Part shown: piece after piece, positions 9,509-21,044 of the stretch
How positions within the stretch are numbered: the first letter of the stretch is position 1
Layout of the letters: each line of letters begins with the position of its first letter
NCBI RefSeq assembly: GCF_900177725.1
Contig: NZ_FXAT01000004.1
Location: forward strand, 124,001 to 188,000
Reading direction: 5' to 3'
Origin: Paraburkholderia susongensis
GTDB taxonomy: Bacteria > Pseudomonadota > Gammaproteobacteria > Burkholderiales > Burkholderiaceae
DNA length: 64,000 bases
Program-made: the position numbers and the translations under genes
Notes under the pieces: generated by a model
Told to the model about the DNA's origin: nothing
Databases searched by the model: none
Seen by the model: the letters and a program-made list of their open reading frames with translations, nothing else

Positions 9509-11608
9509 TCACTGTCCGCGCATGAACAGCCGGTCGAGATCGGACAGCGTTAGCTGATACCAGGTCGGCCGCCCGTGGTTGCATTGGTCGGCGCGCTCGG
9601 TCGCTTCCATCTGACGCAGGAGCGCGTTCATTTCGTCGAGCGTCAGGCGCCGGTTCGCGCGCACTGCGTGATGGCAGGCAAGCGTGCCGAGCAGTTCGTG
9701 CTGACGCTCGGTCAACACGCGCGAGCCGCCGAACGCGTGCAGGTCGGCGAGGACCGCGCGCGCGAGCGATTGCAGATCGGCGTCCTTCAGCAGCGCGGGG
9801 ACCGCGCGGATCGCGAGGGTGGTCGGCGAGAGCACGGCGAGGTCGAAGCCGAGCGCGTCGAGCGTGTCGCGTTCTTCCTCGACCGTGCCGATTTCGACGG
9901 GATCGGCTTGCATCGTCTGCGGGATCAGCAACGGCTGCACGGCGATCGCGCGATCGGCAAGCGCGTTCTTGAACTGCTCGTAGAGGATGCGTTCGTGCGC
10001 GGCGTGCATGTCGACGATCACGAGCCCGAGGCGGTTCTGCGCGAGCACGTAGATGCCGTGGACCTGGCCGAGCGCGAAGCCGAGCGGCTGGTCGTCGGCG
10101 CTGAACGTGGCGGAGGCCGACGGCGCTGCGGAAAACGGCGCCGTCGTGTCGTACGGTGGCGCTGTTTCGGCGGCCGAGTCGCGCGCTTCGAAAAGCGATG
10201 CGCCTTCCACTCGACCGGCGAGCGGGTCCTTGCGGCCAAACAGCGCGTCGTAGCCTGCCAGCGGTTGCGCGACGGGCAGCGTGCCTTGGGTCATGCGCGC
10301 CTGGCGCATCCAGGTGTTGCCAGACTGCGCGCCCCCGAATCCGCCGAAGCCGCTGCGTTCGCCCGCGCCCGGGGAACCGCTCCGGCCACTCGGGCCGCTC
10401 GACGCGCCGAAACCGGTGGCATCGCTCGTGCGATCCGCACCGCCTGCGCCGCCCAAAGGCGTCGAGCCGAACGAAGCCGGCCCGCCCGCGGACGGCTCCA
10501 GATGCGCGGCGTGCCCGCCCGCCGTCGTTTCCGGCGACGCGCCCGCGTGCCGCGCGAGCGCGCGCTGCACCGCGTGGAACACGAACTGGTGGATCGAGCG
10601 CGAATCGCGAAAGCGCACTTCGATTTTCGACGGATGCACGTTCACATCGACGCCTTCGGGAGGCAGATCGAGGAACAGCACGTAGGACGGAAAGCGCTCG
10701 CCGTGCAGCACGTCTTCGTAAGCGGCACGCACCGCGTGCGTCAGCAGCTTGTCGCGCACGAAACGGCCGTTGACGAAGAAATACTGCTGATCGGCGCGGC
10801 CGCGGCTCGCGGTCGGCAGACCTGCGCAGCCGTAGACCGCGAGCGGCCCGGCGGATTCGTCCAGCGGTAGATGGGCGGTCGCAAACGTGTCGCCGAGAAT
10901 TTTCGCGACGCGCGCGGGCGGTTCGCTCGCGTTCCAGTGTTCGACGGCCTTGCCGTTGTGCAGCACCGAGATCGCGACGTCGGGGCGGGCCAGCGCGGCC
11001 CGGCGGATCTGCTCGAGGCAGTGGCCGAGTTCGGTCTGTTCGCTTTTCAGGAATTTGCGGCGCGCGGGCGTGTTGAAGTACAGCTCGCGGACTTCGATCG
11101 TCGTGCCTTGAGTGCCGGCCGCGGGACTCAGCACGCCGGTTTGCGCGTCGATGCGCACGGCGTGCGGCGAGTCTGCCGTGCGGCTCGTAATGCTCATCTG
11201 TGCGACCGACGCAATCGACGCGAGCGCCTCGCCGCGGAACCCGAGCGTCGCGACCGCTTCGAGTTCGGCGAGCGAACGGATCTTGCTGGTCGCGTGGCGC
11301 GTCAGTGCGAGCGCGAGCTCGTTCTCGGGGATGCCGCTACCGTCGTCGGTGATCGAAATGCGTTTGACGCCGCCTTCGTCGAGCAGGATGCGCAGCGTTT
11401 GCGCACCCGCGTCGAGGGCATTTTCGAGCAGTTCCTTGACCACCGAGGCCGGCCGTTCGACCACTTCGCCGGCGGCGATCTGGCTGATCAGTTGATCGGG
11501 AAGGGGCTGGATCGCGCGCAACGGACGCGGCGCGGGCGCCGCGTCGGCGGTGTCGGAGCGCGTGGCCGCGGCGGGGGAGCCGGCTGGCGTTTCGGAAAAT
11601 TCTGACAT
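9509..11608 (-). CDS. mutL: DNA mismatch repair protein MutL
   Basis: 699 residues. The N-terminal GHKL ATPase domain starts after a ~30-residue low-complexity leader and carries [31 protein letters not shown] and [14 protein letters not shown] Gly/Ser/Pro-rich linker (about residues 365-480) joins it to the C-terminal dimerisation domain, with [17 protein letters not shown] near the end. MutL couples MutS mismatch recognition to strand removal. miaA follows on the same strand. Confidence 0.96.
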   Translation of the reverse strand: MSEFSETPAGSPAAATRSDTADAAPAPRPLRAIQPLPDQLISQIAAGEVVERPASVVKELLENALDAGAQTLRILLDEGGVKRISITDDGSGIPENELALALTRHATSKIRSLAELEAVATLGFRGEALASIASVAQMSITSRTADSPHAVRIDAQTGVLSPAAGTQGTTIEVRELYFNTPARRKFLKSEQTELGHCLEQIRRAALARPDVAISVLHNGKAVEHWNASEPPARVAKILGDTFATAHLPLDESAGPLAVYGCAGLPTASRGRADQQYFFVNGRFVRDKLLTHAVRAAYEDVLHGERFPSYVLFLDLPPEGVDVNVHPSKIEVRFRDSRSIHQFVFHAVQRALARHAGASPETTAGGHAAHLEPSAGGPASFGSTPLGGAGGADRTSDATGFGASSGPSGRSGSPGAGERSGFGGFGGAQSGNTWMRQARMTQGTLPVAQPLAGYDALFGRKDPLAGRVEGASLFEARDSAAETAPPYDTTAPFSAAPSASATFSADDQPLGFALGQVHGIYVLAQNRLGLVIVDMHAAHERILYEQFKNALADRAIAVQPLLIPQTMQADPVEIGTVEEERDTLDALGFDLAVLSPTTLAIRAVPALLKDADLQSLARAVLADLHAFGGSRVLTERQHELLGTLACHHAVRANRRLTLDEMNALLRQMEATERADQCNHGRPTWYQLTLSDLDRLFMRGQ

Positions 11609-11837
11609 GGCGAAATTATAGCGATTTGGCGCGCGGGGCTCGCGGGCATGCCTCGCGTGGCTCGATCGTGCGGCTCATCATGTGGTGAGTCCGGCAGATT
11701 TTTAAGCGCGGTAAGGCACTTTCTGTATCATGTCGCGGTCAATTCGCAGCGGTTTGCCATGCTGCATGTCGCCTCGCTGCGCGGGTCGCGCGACGGCAGT
11801 TTTTCCACGCTCATATTCGTTTAACAAAGGACGTTCC

Positions 11838-12509
11838 TTGGATACGTTGCTACATTTCGCCAACCTTGTCCTGCACATCGACAAGTTCCTTGGGGACTTC
11901 ATTCACGTGTACGGCGCCTGGGTCTACGCGGTGCTGTTCCTGATCGTGTTCGCCGAAACCGGGCTCGTCGTGTTGCCGTTTCTACCGGGCGATTCGCTGC
12001 TGTTCATCGGCGGCGCTTTCTGCGCGACCGGGCAGATGAATCTGGTGGCGTTGATCGTGCTGCTGCTGATTGCGGCGGTCACCGGCAATACCACCAATTA
12101 TCTGATCGGGAGGGCTATCGGGCCGCGCGTGTTCAATTCACACATTCCGGTGCTCGAGCGTTTTCTCGATCGCGCCGCGCTGCAGAAAACCCACAACTTC
12201 TACGAGAAGCACGGCGGCAAGACCATCGTGCTCGCGCGTTTCATTCCGGTCGTGCGGACTTTTGCGCCGTTCGTCGCGGGCGCCTCGACGATGACGTGGA
12301 GCCGCTTCCAGTTGTTCAATGTTACCGGCGCGCTGTTGTGGGTGCTGCTGCTCGTGCTGCTCGGCTACTTCTTCGGCAACATTCCGTTCATCCGTCAGTA
12401 TCTGAACGTGATCGTGCTAGTCGGTATCTGCGCGGCCATCGTGCCGGTTCTGCTCGGCGCGCTATGGAAGATGCTGCGCAAGAACGGCGCGAACGCGGGC
12501 AGCCGCTGA
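11838..12509 (+). CDS. dedA: DedA-family integral membrane protein
   Basis: 223 residues if translation starts at the TTG at 11838, which has AAAGGA upstream; a longer frame from 11730 lacks this support. The family motif region FAETGLVVLPFLPGDSLLFIGG, KTHNFYEKHGGKTIVLARFIPVVRTFAPFVAG and the C-terminal hydrophobic segments closely follow E. coli DedA. DedA proteins belong to the VTT/SNARE-associated family, implicated in lipid flipping and membrane-potential homeostasis. In Burkholderia a family member affects polymyxin resistance; whether this is that member is not shown here. Confidence 0.88.
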   Translation: MDTLLHFANLVLHIDKFLGDFIHVYGAWVYAVLFLIVFAETGLVVLPFLPGDSLLFIGGAFCATGQMNLVALIVLLLIAAVTGNTTNYLIGRAIGPRVFNSHIPVLERFLDRAALQKTHNFYEKHGGKTIVLARFIPVVRTFAPFVAGASTMTWSRFQLFNVTGALLWVLLLVLLGYFFGNIPFIRQYLNVIVLVGICAAIVPVLLGALWKMLRKNGANAGSR

Positions 12510-12598
12510 CCTGCTAGTGTCGTATCGGCATTGCGCTGTATCGTCGGCCCGTATCGGTCAATGAAATCGGGCTAATAAAATCGGGTCAATGAAAATAG

Positions 12599-12631
12599 AA
12601 AAGGCGTCGCGAATCTCGCGACGCCTTTTTT
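12599..12631. terminator. Rho-independent terminator after dedA
   Basis: AAAAGGCGTCGCG-aatct-CGCGACGCCTTTTTT is a near-perfect stem with A- and T-runs on both sides, so it could also serve the convergent MscS-like gene. Just upstream, short imperfect direct repeats (atcgggtcaatgaaa type) occur at 12,557-12,597. Confidence 0.85.
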
Positions 12632-12681
12632 CATGGTGCTGCGCTGAAGCGGCTTTTGCTTACCCGACTCAGCCGTCCTGT

Positions 12682-13500
12682 TCAGTCACGCGTGACCGCG
12701 CGCGGTGCCAGCGGCGTCTCCGGCGTCGGGTAGCCGGCATCCTTGAAGGTCTGCACGATCGCGCGATTCGTGTCGAAATAGACCTGCCAGTAGTTCTGAT
12801 TCGACGTGTAGGGTCGCACGCACAGCAGCGGTCCTTCGGGCGTGAAGCTCAACACTTCGACGTCCGGCGCGGGGGTCTCGACTACATTGGGAATTTTCGT
12901 GATGGCTGCTCTTAAGCGCGTCATCGCATCGGCCGGATCGACGCCATTGGCGATCTTCGCTGTCAGCTCGACGCGGCGCACCGGCAACACGCTGTAGTTC
13001 GAGATCGTGTCGGAGAAGATCTTGTTGTTGCCGACGATCGTCGTCACGTTGTCCGGCGTCACGATCGTGGTGCCGAACAGGCCCAGTTCCGTGACCGTGC
13101 CGGTGACGCCGGCTGCGGTGACGAAATCGCCGACCTTGAACGGCCGCAGCACCTGCATGAATACGCCTGCCGCGAAGTGCGCGAGCAGACCGCCCCATGC
13201 GGTGCCGATCGCGAGGCCGAGACCAGCGAGCAACGCCGCGAACGACGTGGTCTGCACGCCGAATATCTGCAGAATCGCGAGAACGAGCAGCAGGTTCAGC
13301 AGGCCGCCGACAATCGAGCCGAGATAATGAGCGAGTGTGGGATCGACCCGGCCGTTGCGCACGACCAGCTTGCGCAGCAGCCCTGTAAGGAGACCGATGA
13401 CCCAGCGGCCGACGATCCACAGGACGATTGCCCCGACGACCTTGGTGCCGAGGTCGATGCCCCGGGTCATGATGAAGACGCGTACGGTTTCGAGATCCAA
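12682..13500 (-). CDS. MscS-family small-conductance mechanosensitive channel
   Basis: About 272 residues from the TTG at 13500, which has CGAGGT a few bases upstream; an ATG at 13470 is the alternative. There are several N-terminal hydrophobic segments, then the pore-lining TM3 (LLAGLGLAIGTAWGGLLAHFAAGVFM). The beta domain reads RPFKVGDFVTAAGVTGTV and NKIFSDTISNYS, with a C-terminal alpha/beta domain ending in KDAGYPTPETPL. Such channels open on hypo-osmotic shock to release solutes. It converges with dedA across a shared terminator. Confidence 0.88.
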   Translation of the reverse strand: MDLETVRVFIMTRGIDLGTKVVGAIVLWIVGRWVIGLLTGLLRKLVVRNGRVDPTLAHYLGSIVGGLLNLLLVLAILQIFGVQTTSFAALLAGLGLAIGTAWGGLLAHFAAGVFMQVLRPFKVGDFVTAAGVTGTVTELGLFGTTIVTPDNVTTIVGNNKIFSDTISNYSVLPVRRVELTAKIANGVDPADAMTRLRAAITKIPNVVETPAPDVEVLSFTPEGPLLCVRPYTSNQNYWQVYFDTNRAIVQTFKDAGYPTPETPLAPRAVTRD

Positions 13501-13718
13501 GATGTACCTCGTTGGATAAGTTGCCAATGACTGATTGAACGACGGTGGAGCAATACAGCGGCAAATGCTTAAGCGACGGGTGCAACGGGTAAGACTCGGT
13601 CTTCGGGAGTTATACCCGACGGCGCCCGCATGCGCAAGGACCGTTCCCGCTGTCCGCAAGCGCGGCTCGCGCCGTACGCGGTGGGGTTTCGTCAGGCGTC
13701 ATGCTGGTGCGCGCTGGC

Positions 13719-14093
13719 TTAGACGCGCAGACGCGATTCCGAATACGGCGAGGTGGAGATGACGATCGTCTTGCCGGCGTCCAGTTTCGTCGAGCGTCTG
13801 CGGCGTACCACGTGATGCAACACGAACGCGGCCACGATAGCCAGCACGTAGGCGCCCGCACGCTGGAAAAATGCCGCCGCGCGCGAGAACTGCCCGTAGT
13901 GGCTCTGGGCATCGGCAAACACGAAAAAAGTCAGCACGGCATCGAACACGAGTGCGAGCAGGGCGAACACAGCGAACATACGCGGACCACTCAGTGTGGC
14001 ACTGGCGCCGAGCCGGTTGTACAGCGCACAGGCGAGCGATACGATTGCGAACAGGGCGAGGTTGACAAGGAGATCTAACAAAAAATTGGTCAT
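13719..14093 (-). CDS. Small integral membrane protein of unknown function
   Basis: 124 residues with three likely transmembrane helices: NFLLDLLVNLALFAIVSLAC, MFAVFALLALVFDAVLTFFV and AGAYVLAIVAAFVLHHVV. A basic segment RRRRSTK and a short polar tail follow. No catalytic motif is visible. It is the next gene upstream of the MscS-like gene on the same strand, separated by about 220 bp. Confidence 0.7.
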   Translation of the reverse strand: MTNFLLDLLVNLALFAIVSLACALYNRLGASATLSGPRMFAVFALLALVFDAVLTFFVFADAQSHYGQFSRAAAFFQRAGAYVLAIVAAFVLHHVVRRRRSTKLDAGKTIVISTSPYSESRLRV

Positions 14094-16950
<2,857 letters not shown>

Positions 16951-17066
16951 TCGGGCGAGGGCGCATGACCCCGCCGGGATGATTCGTCCTGACGGGGTCA
17001 CGCCGCGCGAAAGTCGATGCGAACGAGGAAAGCCGGCGTGAAGTACGCACGACGCCAGCAAACGAC

Positions 17067-17107
17067 AAAGGGTTACAGCGCTTCCTGGCTGTAGCCCTTT
17101 GTTTTTT
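17067..17107. terminator. Hairpin terminator, near-copy of the one next to attL
   Basis: AAAGGGTTACAG-loop-CTGTAGCCCTTT followed by GTTTTTT. It stands about 115 bp after the katG stop. The stem and the preceding bases (gccag-aaacgacaaagggttacag) recur at 22,694-22,717 beside the tRNA-Lys 3' end. Confidence 0.75.
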
Positions 17108-17198
17108 CCGGCGGGCCATATGAGACGTCTGAAACTTGATACCTGGAAAACATGGTGTGGCCCAATAGCCATTCGTAACGGCCACCTGAATCGCTACC

Positions 17199-17213
17199 AT
17201 ACCGCCAAGGTAT
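17199..17213. promoter_or_regulatory. CatR/BenM-type operator upstream of catB
   Basis: ATAC-CGCCAAG-GTAT exactly fits the ATAC-N7-GTAT site used by the LysR-type regulators CatM/BenM and close to CatR targets. It sits about 20 bp before a plausible -35 box. The inducer for such regulators is cis,cis-muconate, the substrate of CatB. No LysR gene lies in the window next to the operon. Confidence 0.65.
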
Positions 17214-17233
17214 GAAAAACGACTGGAACAGTA

Positions 17234-17264
17234 TTGGACGCTGCCAGCGTGTCACGTGTATAAA
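17234..17264 (+). promoter_or_regulatory. Probable sigma70 promoter of catBCA
   Basis: TTGGAC (17234-17239) and TGTATA/TATAAA (17257-17264) with about 17-19 bp spacing, directly downstream of the ATAC-N7-GTAT site and about 37 bp before the catB ATG. This is the arrangement expected of a LysR-activated promoter. Confidence 0.5.
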
Positions 17265-17300
17265 ACACACACTGTGAACCGCACTGAAGCAGCGTCCGAC

Positions 17301-18437
17301 ATGACCACACCGACGATTGAACGTATCGAAACCTGTCTCGTCGATTTACCGACGATTCGCCCCCACAAGCTCTCGGTTGCCACGATGCACGGGCAAACCC
17401 TGATGCTGGTGAAGGTATATTGCAGCGATGGCGTCGTGGGCGTCGGTGAAGGCACCACGATTGCCGGCATGGCCTACGGCCCGGAAAGCCCGGAAACGAT
17501 GAAGCTGGCGATCGACGCCTACTTCGCGCCGGCAATGATCGGCAAGGACGCCACCCGCATCCAGGCGCTGATGGCCCACCTCGGCAAGCTGGTCAAGGTC
17601 AATCACTTCTCGAAGAGCGCGCTGGAAACCGCGCTGCTCGATGCGCAGGGCAAGCGCCTGGGCGTGCCGGTCAGCGAATTGCTCGGCGGCCGCCGCCGTG
17701 AGCGTCTGCCGGTTGCGTGGACGCTGGCTTCGGGCGATACCGCAAAAGATATCGCCGAAGCCGAGCATATGCTCGAGGTTCGCCGCCACAAGATCTTCAA
17801 ACTGAAGATCGGCGCCAAAGAACTGAAGACCGACATCAAACACGTTGCCGACATCAAGAAGGCGGTCGGTGAGCGCGCCGCGGTGCGCGTCGACGTGAAC
17901 ATGGCCTGGAGCGAGACGCAGGCGGGATGGGCCATTCCTGCTCTCGCCGAGGCGGGCTGCGAACTGGTCGAGCAACCGGTCGCTTCGGCTGCGGCACTCG
18001 CGCGCCTCACGCGCCGTTTCCCGGTCGCGCTGATGGCCGACGAAATCCTGCAAGGTCCGGAGAGCGCGTTCGAGATCGCGAAGCACGACGGCGCCGATGT
18101 ATTCGCGATCAAGATCGAACAGAGCGGCGGTCTTTTCGCCGCGCAGCGCGTCGCTGCGATCGCCGATGCCGCCGGCATCGAACTCTACGGCGGCACGATG
18201 CTTGAAGGCGCGTTCAGCACGATTGCATCGGCGCATCTGTTCGCGAGCTTTGCGAATCTGCAGTGGGGCACCGAACTGTTCGGGCCGTTGCTGATTACCG
18301 AAGAAATTTTGACTAACCCGTTGGATTACAGCGACTTCGAGCTGACCGTGCCGAATGGCCCGGGCCTGGGCATCGAACTGGACGAAGCCAAGGTCAAGCG
18401 TTTCACCCGCGATGGGCTGATGAAAGTCACCAAGTAA
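17301..18437 (+). CDS. catB: Muconate cycloisomerase
   Basis: 378 residues in the enolase superfamily. It converts cis,cis-muconate to muconolactone in the catechol branch of the beta-ketoadipate pathway. The acid/base lysine region is HKIFKLKIGAKELK, and metal ligands are in VRVDVNMAWSE, ELVEQPVAS and LMADEIL. The start MTTPTIERIE (17301) is preferred over a 15-codon extension. It heads catB-catC-catA, all in the same direction. Confidence 0.95.
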   Translation: MTTPTIERIETCLVDLPTIRPHKLSVATMHGQTLMLVKVYCSDGVVGVGEGTTIAGMAYGPESPETMKLAIDAYFAPAMIGKDATRIQALMAHLGKLVKVNHFSKSALETALLDAQGKRLGVPVSELLGGRRRERLPVAWTLASGDTAKDIAEAEHMLEVRRHKIFKLKIGAKELKTDIKHVADIKKAVGERAAVRVDVNMAWSETQAGWAIPALAEAGCELVEQPVASAAALARLTRRFPVALMADEILQGPESAFEIAKHDGADVFAIKIEQSGGLFAAQRVAAIADAAGIELYGGTMLEGAFSTIASAHLFASFANLQWGTELFGPLLITEEILTNPLDYSDFELTVPNGPGLGIELDEAKVKRFTRDGLMKVTK

Positions 18438-18465
18438 ATCCAAACCTGTCAGGAGGACGTTGACA

Positions 18466-18756
18466 ATGCTTTTCCACGTACGAATGGATGTGAACATCCC
18501 GCTCGACATGCCGGCCGATGTCGCCAATGAAATCAAGGCGCGCGAGAAGGCGTATTCGCAGGACCTGCAACGCAGCGGCAAGTGGCGCCATATCTGGCGC
18601 CTCGCCGGTGAGTACGCGAACTACAGTATTTTCGATGTCGAGAGCAATACCGAGTTGCACGACATCCTGACGGGCTTGCCGCTGTTCCCGTACATGAAGA
18701 TTTCGGTGACGCCGCTGTGCCGTCACCCGTCGTCGATTCGCGACGACGACGCCTGA
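18466..18756 (+). CDS. catC: Muconolactone delta-isomerase
   Basis: 96 residues, the usual length. It isomerises muconolactone to beta-ketoadipate enol-lactone. The protein begins MLFHVRMDVNIPLDMP and contains KWRHIWRLAGEYANYSIFDV, typical of the small decameric CatC. A strong AGGAGG lies 10 bp upstream of the ATG, 28 bp after catB. Confidence 0.96.
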   Translation: MLFHVRMDVNIPLDMPADVANEIKAREKAYSQDLQRSGKWRHIWRLAGEYANYSIFDVESNTELHDILTGLPLFPYMKISVTPLCRHPSSIRDDDA

Positions 18757-18834
18757 GCCAGCGGAGTGGCCGTTCTTTCGGGAACGGGCACGTCACGAGA
18801 CATTTTCCCCAAATACCAAGTGGAGACAGTAATC

Positions 18835-19770
18835 ATGAGCGTCAAAGTATTCCAGACCAAAGAAGTGCAGGACCTGCTGAAGGCCGCGTCGAACCTCGAC
18901 GGCAGCAACGGCAATGCACGTTTCCAGCAGATCGTTCATCGTCTGCTGGGCGATCTGTTCAAGGCCATCGACGATCTCGACATCACGCCTGATGAAGTCT
19001 GGGCCGGCGTCAACTATCTGAACAAGCTCGGCCAGGACGGCGAAGCGGCGCTGCTCGCCGCGGGTGTCGGTCTCGAGAAGTATCTCGACATCCGCATGGA
19101 TGCCGCCGACAAGCAGGTCGGTCTCGACGGCGGCACGCCGCGCACCATCGAAGGCCCGCTGTACGTCGCCGGCGCGCCCGTGCGTGATGGCGTGTCGAAG
19201 ATCGACATCAACCCCGATGCGGATGCAGGCCCGCTCGTGATCCACGGCACGATCACTGGCCTGGACGGCAAGCCGGTCGCTGACGCGGTCGTCGAATGCT
19301 GGCATGCCAATTCGAAGGGCTTCTATTCGCACTTCGATCCGACGGGCGCGCAGAGCGAGTTCAACCTGCGCGGCGCGGTCAAGACCGGCGCCGACGGCAA
19401 GTACGAATTCCGCACGCTCATGCCGGTCGGCTACGGCTGCCCGCCGCACGGCGCGACCCAGCAGTTGCTGAACGGTCTCGGCCGCCACGGCAACCGTCCC
19501 GCACACGTGCATTTCTTCGTCACCGACGACAAGCACCGCAAGCTGACGACGCAATTCAACATCGAAGGCGATCCGCTGATTTGGGACGATTTCGCTTACG
19601 CGACTCGCGAGGAACTGATTCCGGGCGTCGTCGAGAAGACCGGTGGTGAAGCGCTGGGCTTGAAGGCCGACGCGTACAAATCGATTCAGTTCGACGTCAA
19701 GCTGACTCCGCTGGTCCAGGGCAAGGACAACCAGGTCGTCAATCGTCTGCGTGCTTCGGTCGCGGCCTGA
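18835..19770 (+). CDS. catA: Catechol 1,2-dioxygenase
   Basis: 311 residues. This intradiol dioxygenase cleaves catechol to cis,cis-muconate with a non-haem Fe(III). An N-terminal helical linker domain (to about residue 100) precedes the catalytic domain GPLYVAGAPVRDG. The iron ligands Tyr/Tyr/His/His are in the YVAG and PVGYGCPPHG segments and GRHGNRPAHVHFFV. It follows catC by 78 bp; one operon would make all the enzymes from catechol to the enol-lactone. Confidence 0.96.
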   Translation: MSVKVFQTKEVQDLLKAASNLDGSNGNARFQQIVHRLLGDLFKAIDDLDITPDEVWAGVNYLNKLGQDGEAALLAAGVGLEKYLDIRMDAADKQVGLDGGTPRTIEGPLYVAGAPVRDGVSKIDINPDADAGPLVIHGTITGLDGKPVADAVVECWHANSKGFYSHFDPTGAQSEFNLRGAVKTGADGKYEFRTLMPVGYGCPPHGATQQLLNGLGRHGNRPAHVHFFVTDDKHRKLTTQFNIEGDPLIWDDFAYATREELIPGVVEKTGGEALGLKADAYKSIQFDVKLTPLVQGKDNQVVNRLRASVAA

Positions 19771-19781
19771 CGATCCGGGCA

Positions 19782-21044
19782 ATGGCGGTATCCAGCGAAA
19801 TTCGTGAGCAGGCGGCACGCGATGTCCTCGCCGTGCTGCCTGATCGCGCCAACGATCTGGCGAGGCTGCACATCCTCGTCAATGGCGATGAACCTGTCGT
19901 CACTGTCATCGGCAAATACAATCACGGCAAGAGCAGCCTGCTCAACGAATTGACCGGTCGCGACACCTTTGCGGTATCCGATAAACGCGAGACGGTGAGT
20001 CTCGCGCATAGTGTCCATCTCGGTGTGCACTGGCTCGACGCGCCGGGACTCGACGCGGACGTCGGCACCGAAGACGATCGCCACGCGTTGCAAGCGGCGT
20101 GGTTGAGGTCGGACATTCGCCTCTTCGTGCATGCTGCCAAGGAAGGCGAGCTCGACACGAAGGAAACGGCGCTGCTGGCCGAATTGAGCGCAGACGGCGA
20201 GAGGACGAAGCGTCAAACGTTGTTCGTGCTTTCGCAAGTGGATCAGTTGGCCGACGACCACGAACTCGAGAACGTTTGCAAAGCGATCGGCGAGCAGGTG
20301 CCGGGCACCGTGCTGAACGTCGTTTCGTCGACGCGCAATCGCAAAGCGCTCGAGGGCGGCAAGAAACTTCTGCTTGAAAAAAGCGGCATTCTCGCGCTGC
20401 GTGCGACGCTGCATTCGGCGCTCGACCGGGTGCCGAGCGCGCGAGCGCATGAACTCGCGCTCGTGTTCAACGACATCCGCGAGGAGTGTCGCACGCTTCG
20501 TGCCGCACAGGAAAAATCGCGCGACGTTCTGCGCGAGACGCAGCAGCAACAGGGGCTCGATTTTCGTCGGGGCCTGCAGGCCGTCATCGAAAAGGTCGGT
20601 GGCGACATCGATGCGATGCTGAATGCGCTTGGTGCCGACCACGCTTCGATACCGGATTCCGCGAAGGACGCTTACGCGATCACCGCGGGAAAAGTGGAGC
20701 GCGCGCATATCCAGATTGCCTACTCGCGTGCCTGCATCGAAATGGATGGTTTTCTGGCCGGGCACGGCGTTGTAGGCCTGCCGTCCGAGCAGGAGACCAA
20801 AGCGCGCAGCCTCAATTCGGTGATGATCGCCGTCATGGGCGTGTCCGTGAAATTCCGCAAGGACCTGCGCAAGATGTTCTGCGAAGCATCGGGCCGCGAA
20901 CGCATGCAGCGCGAGTTTACCCAGTACTACGAACTGTCCGACGACAGGCGCGCATTGGCAAAGCAGATCGAGGAGATGGAAGCCGCCATCGTCGCCGCGC
21001 AGAGAGCGTCGGCTGCGTTGCACGCACTGGAAGCGCGCGCATGA
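19782..21044 (+). CDS. Dynamin-like GTPase, first of a tandem pair
   Basis: 420 residues. The G domain lies at the N-terminus: G1 GKYNHGKSSLLNEL near residue 48, G3 DAPGLD and G4 SQVDQL. A long helical region rich in Glu, Gln, Arg and Ala follows, with coiled-coil character at the C-terminus (KQIEEMEAAIVAAQRASAAL), as in bacterial dynamins. No certain membrane helix is seen. It begins 11 bp after catA and overlaps the next GTPase gene by 4 bp, so the two are probably made together. Bacterial dynamin pairs act in membrane remodelling and some in antiphage defence; the role here is not known. Confidence 0.75.
   Translation: MAVSSEIREQAARDVLAVLPDRANDLARLHILVNGDEPVVTVIGKYNHGKSSLLNELTGRDTFAVSDKRETVSLAHSVHLGVHWLDAPGLDADVGTEDDRHALQAAWLRSDIRLFVHAAKEGELDTKETALLAELSADGERTKRQTLFVLSQVDQLADDHELENVCKAIGEQVPGTVLNVVSSTRNRKALEGGKKLLLEKSGILALRATLHSALDRVPSARAHELALVFNDIREECRTLRAAQEKSRDVLRETQQQQGLDFRRGLQAVIEKVGGDIDAMLNALGADHASIPDSAKDAYAITAGKVERAHIQIAYSRACIEMDGFLAGHGVVGLPSEQETKARSLNSVMIAVMGVSVKFRKDLRKMFCEASGRERMQREFTQYYELSDDRRALAKQIEEMEAAIVAAQRASAALHALEARA

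Noticed and set aside
20486..21040. In-frame extension upstream of the second dynamin gene
   Set aside because: It overlaps the first GTPase gene in another frame and is low in recognisable sequence; the ATG at 21041 in an ATGA overlap is the natural start.
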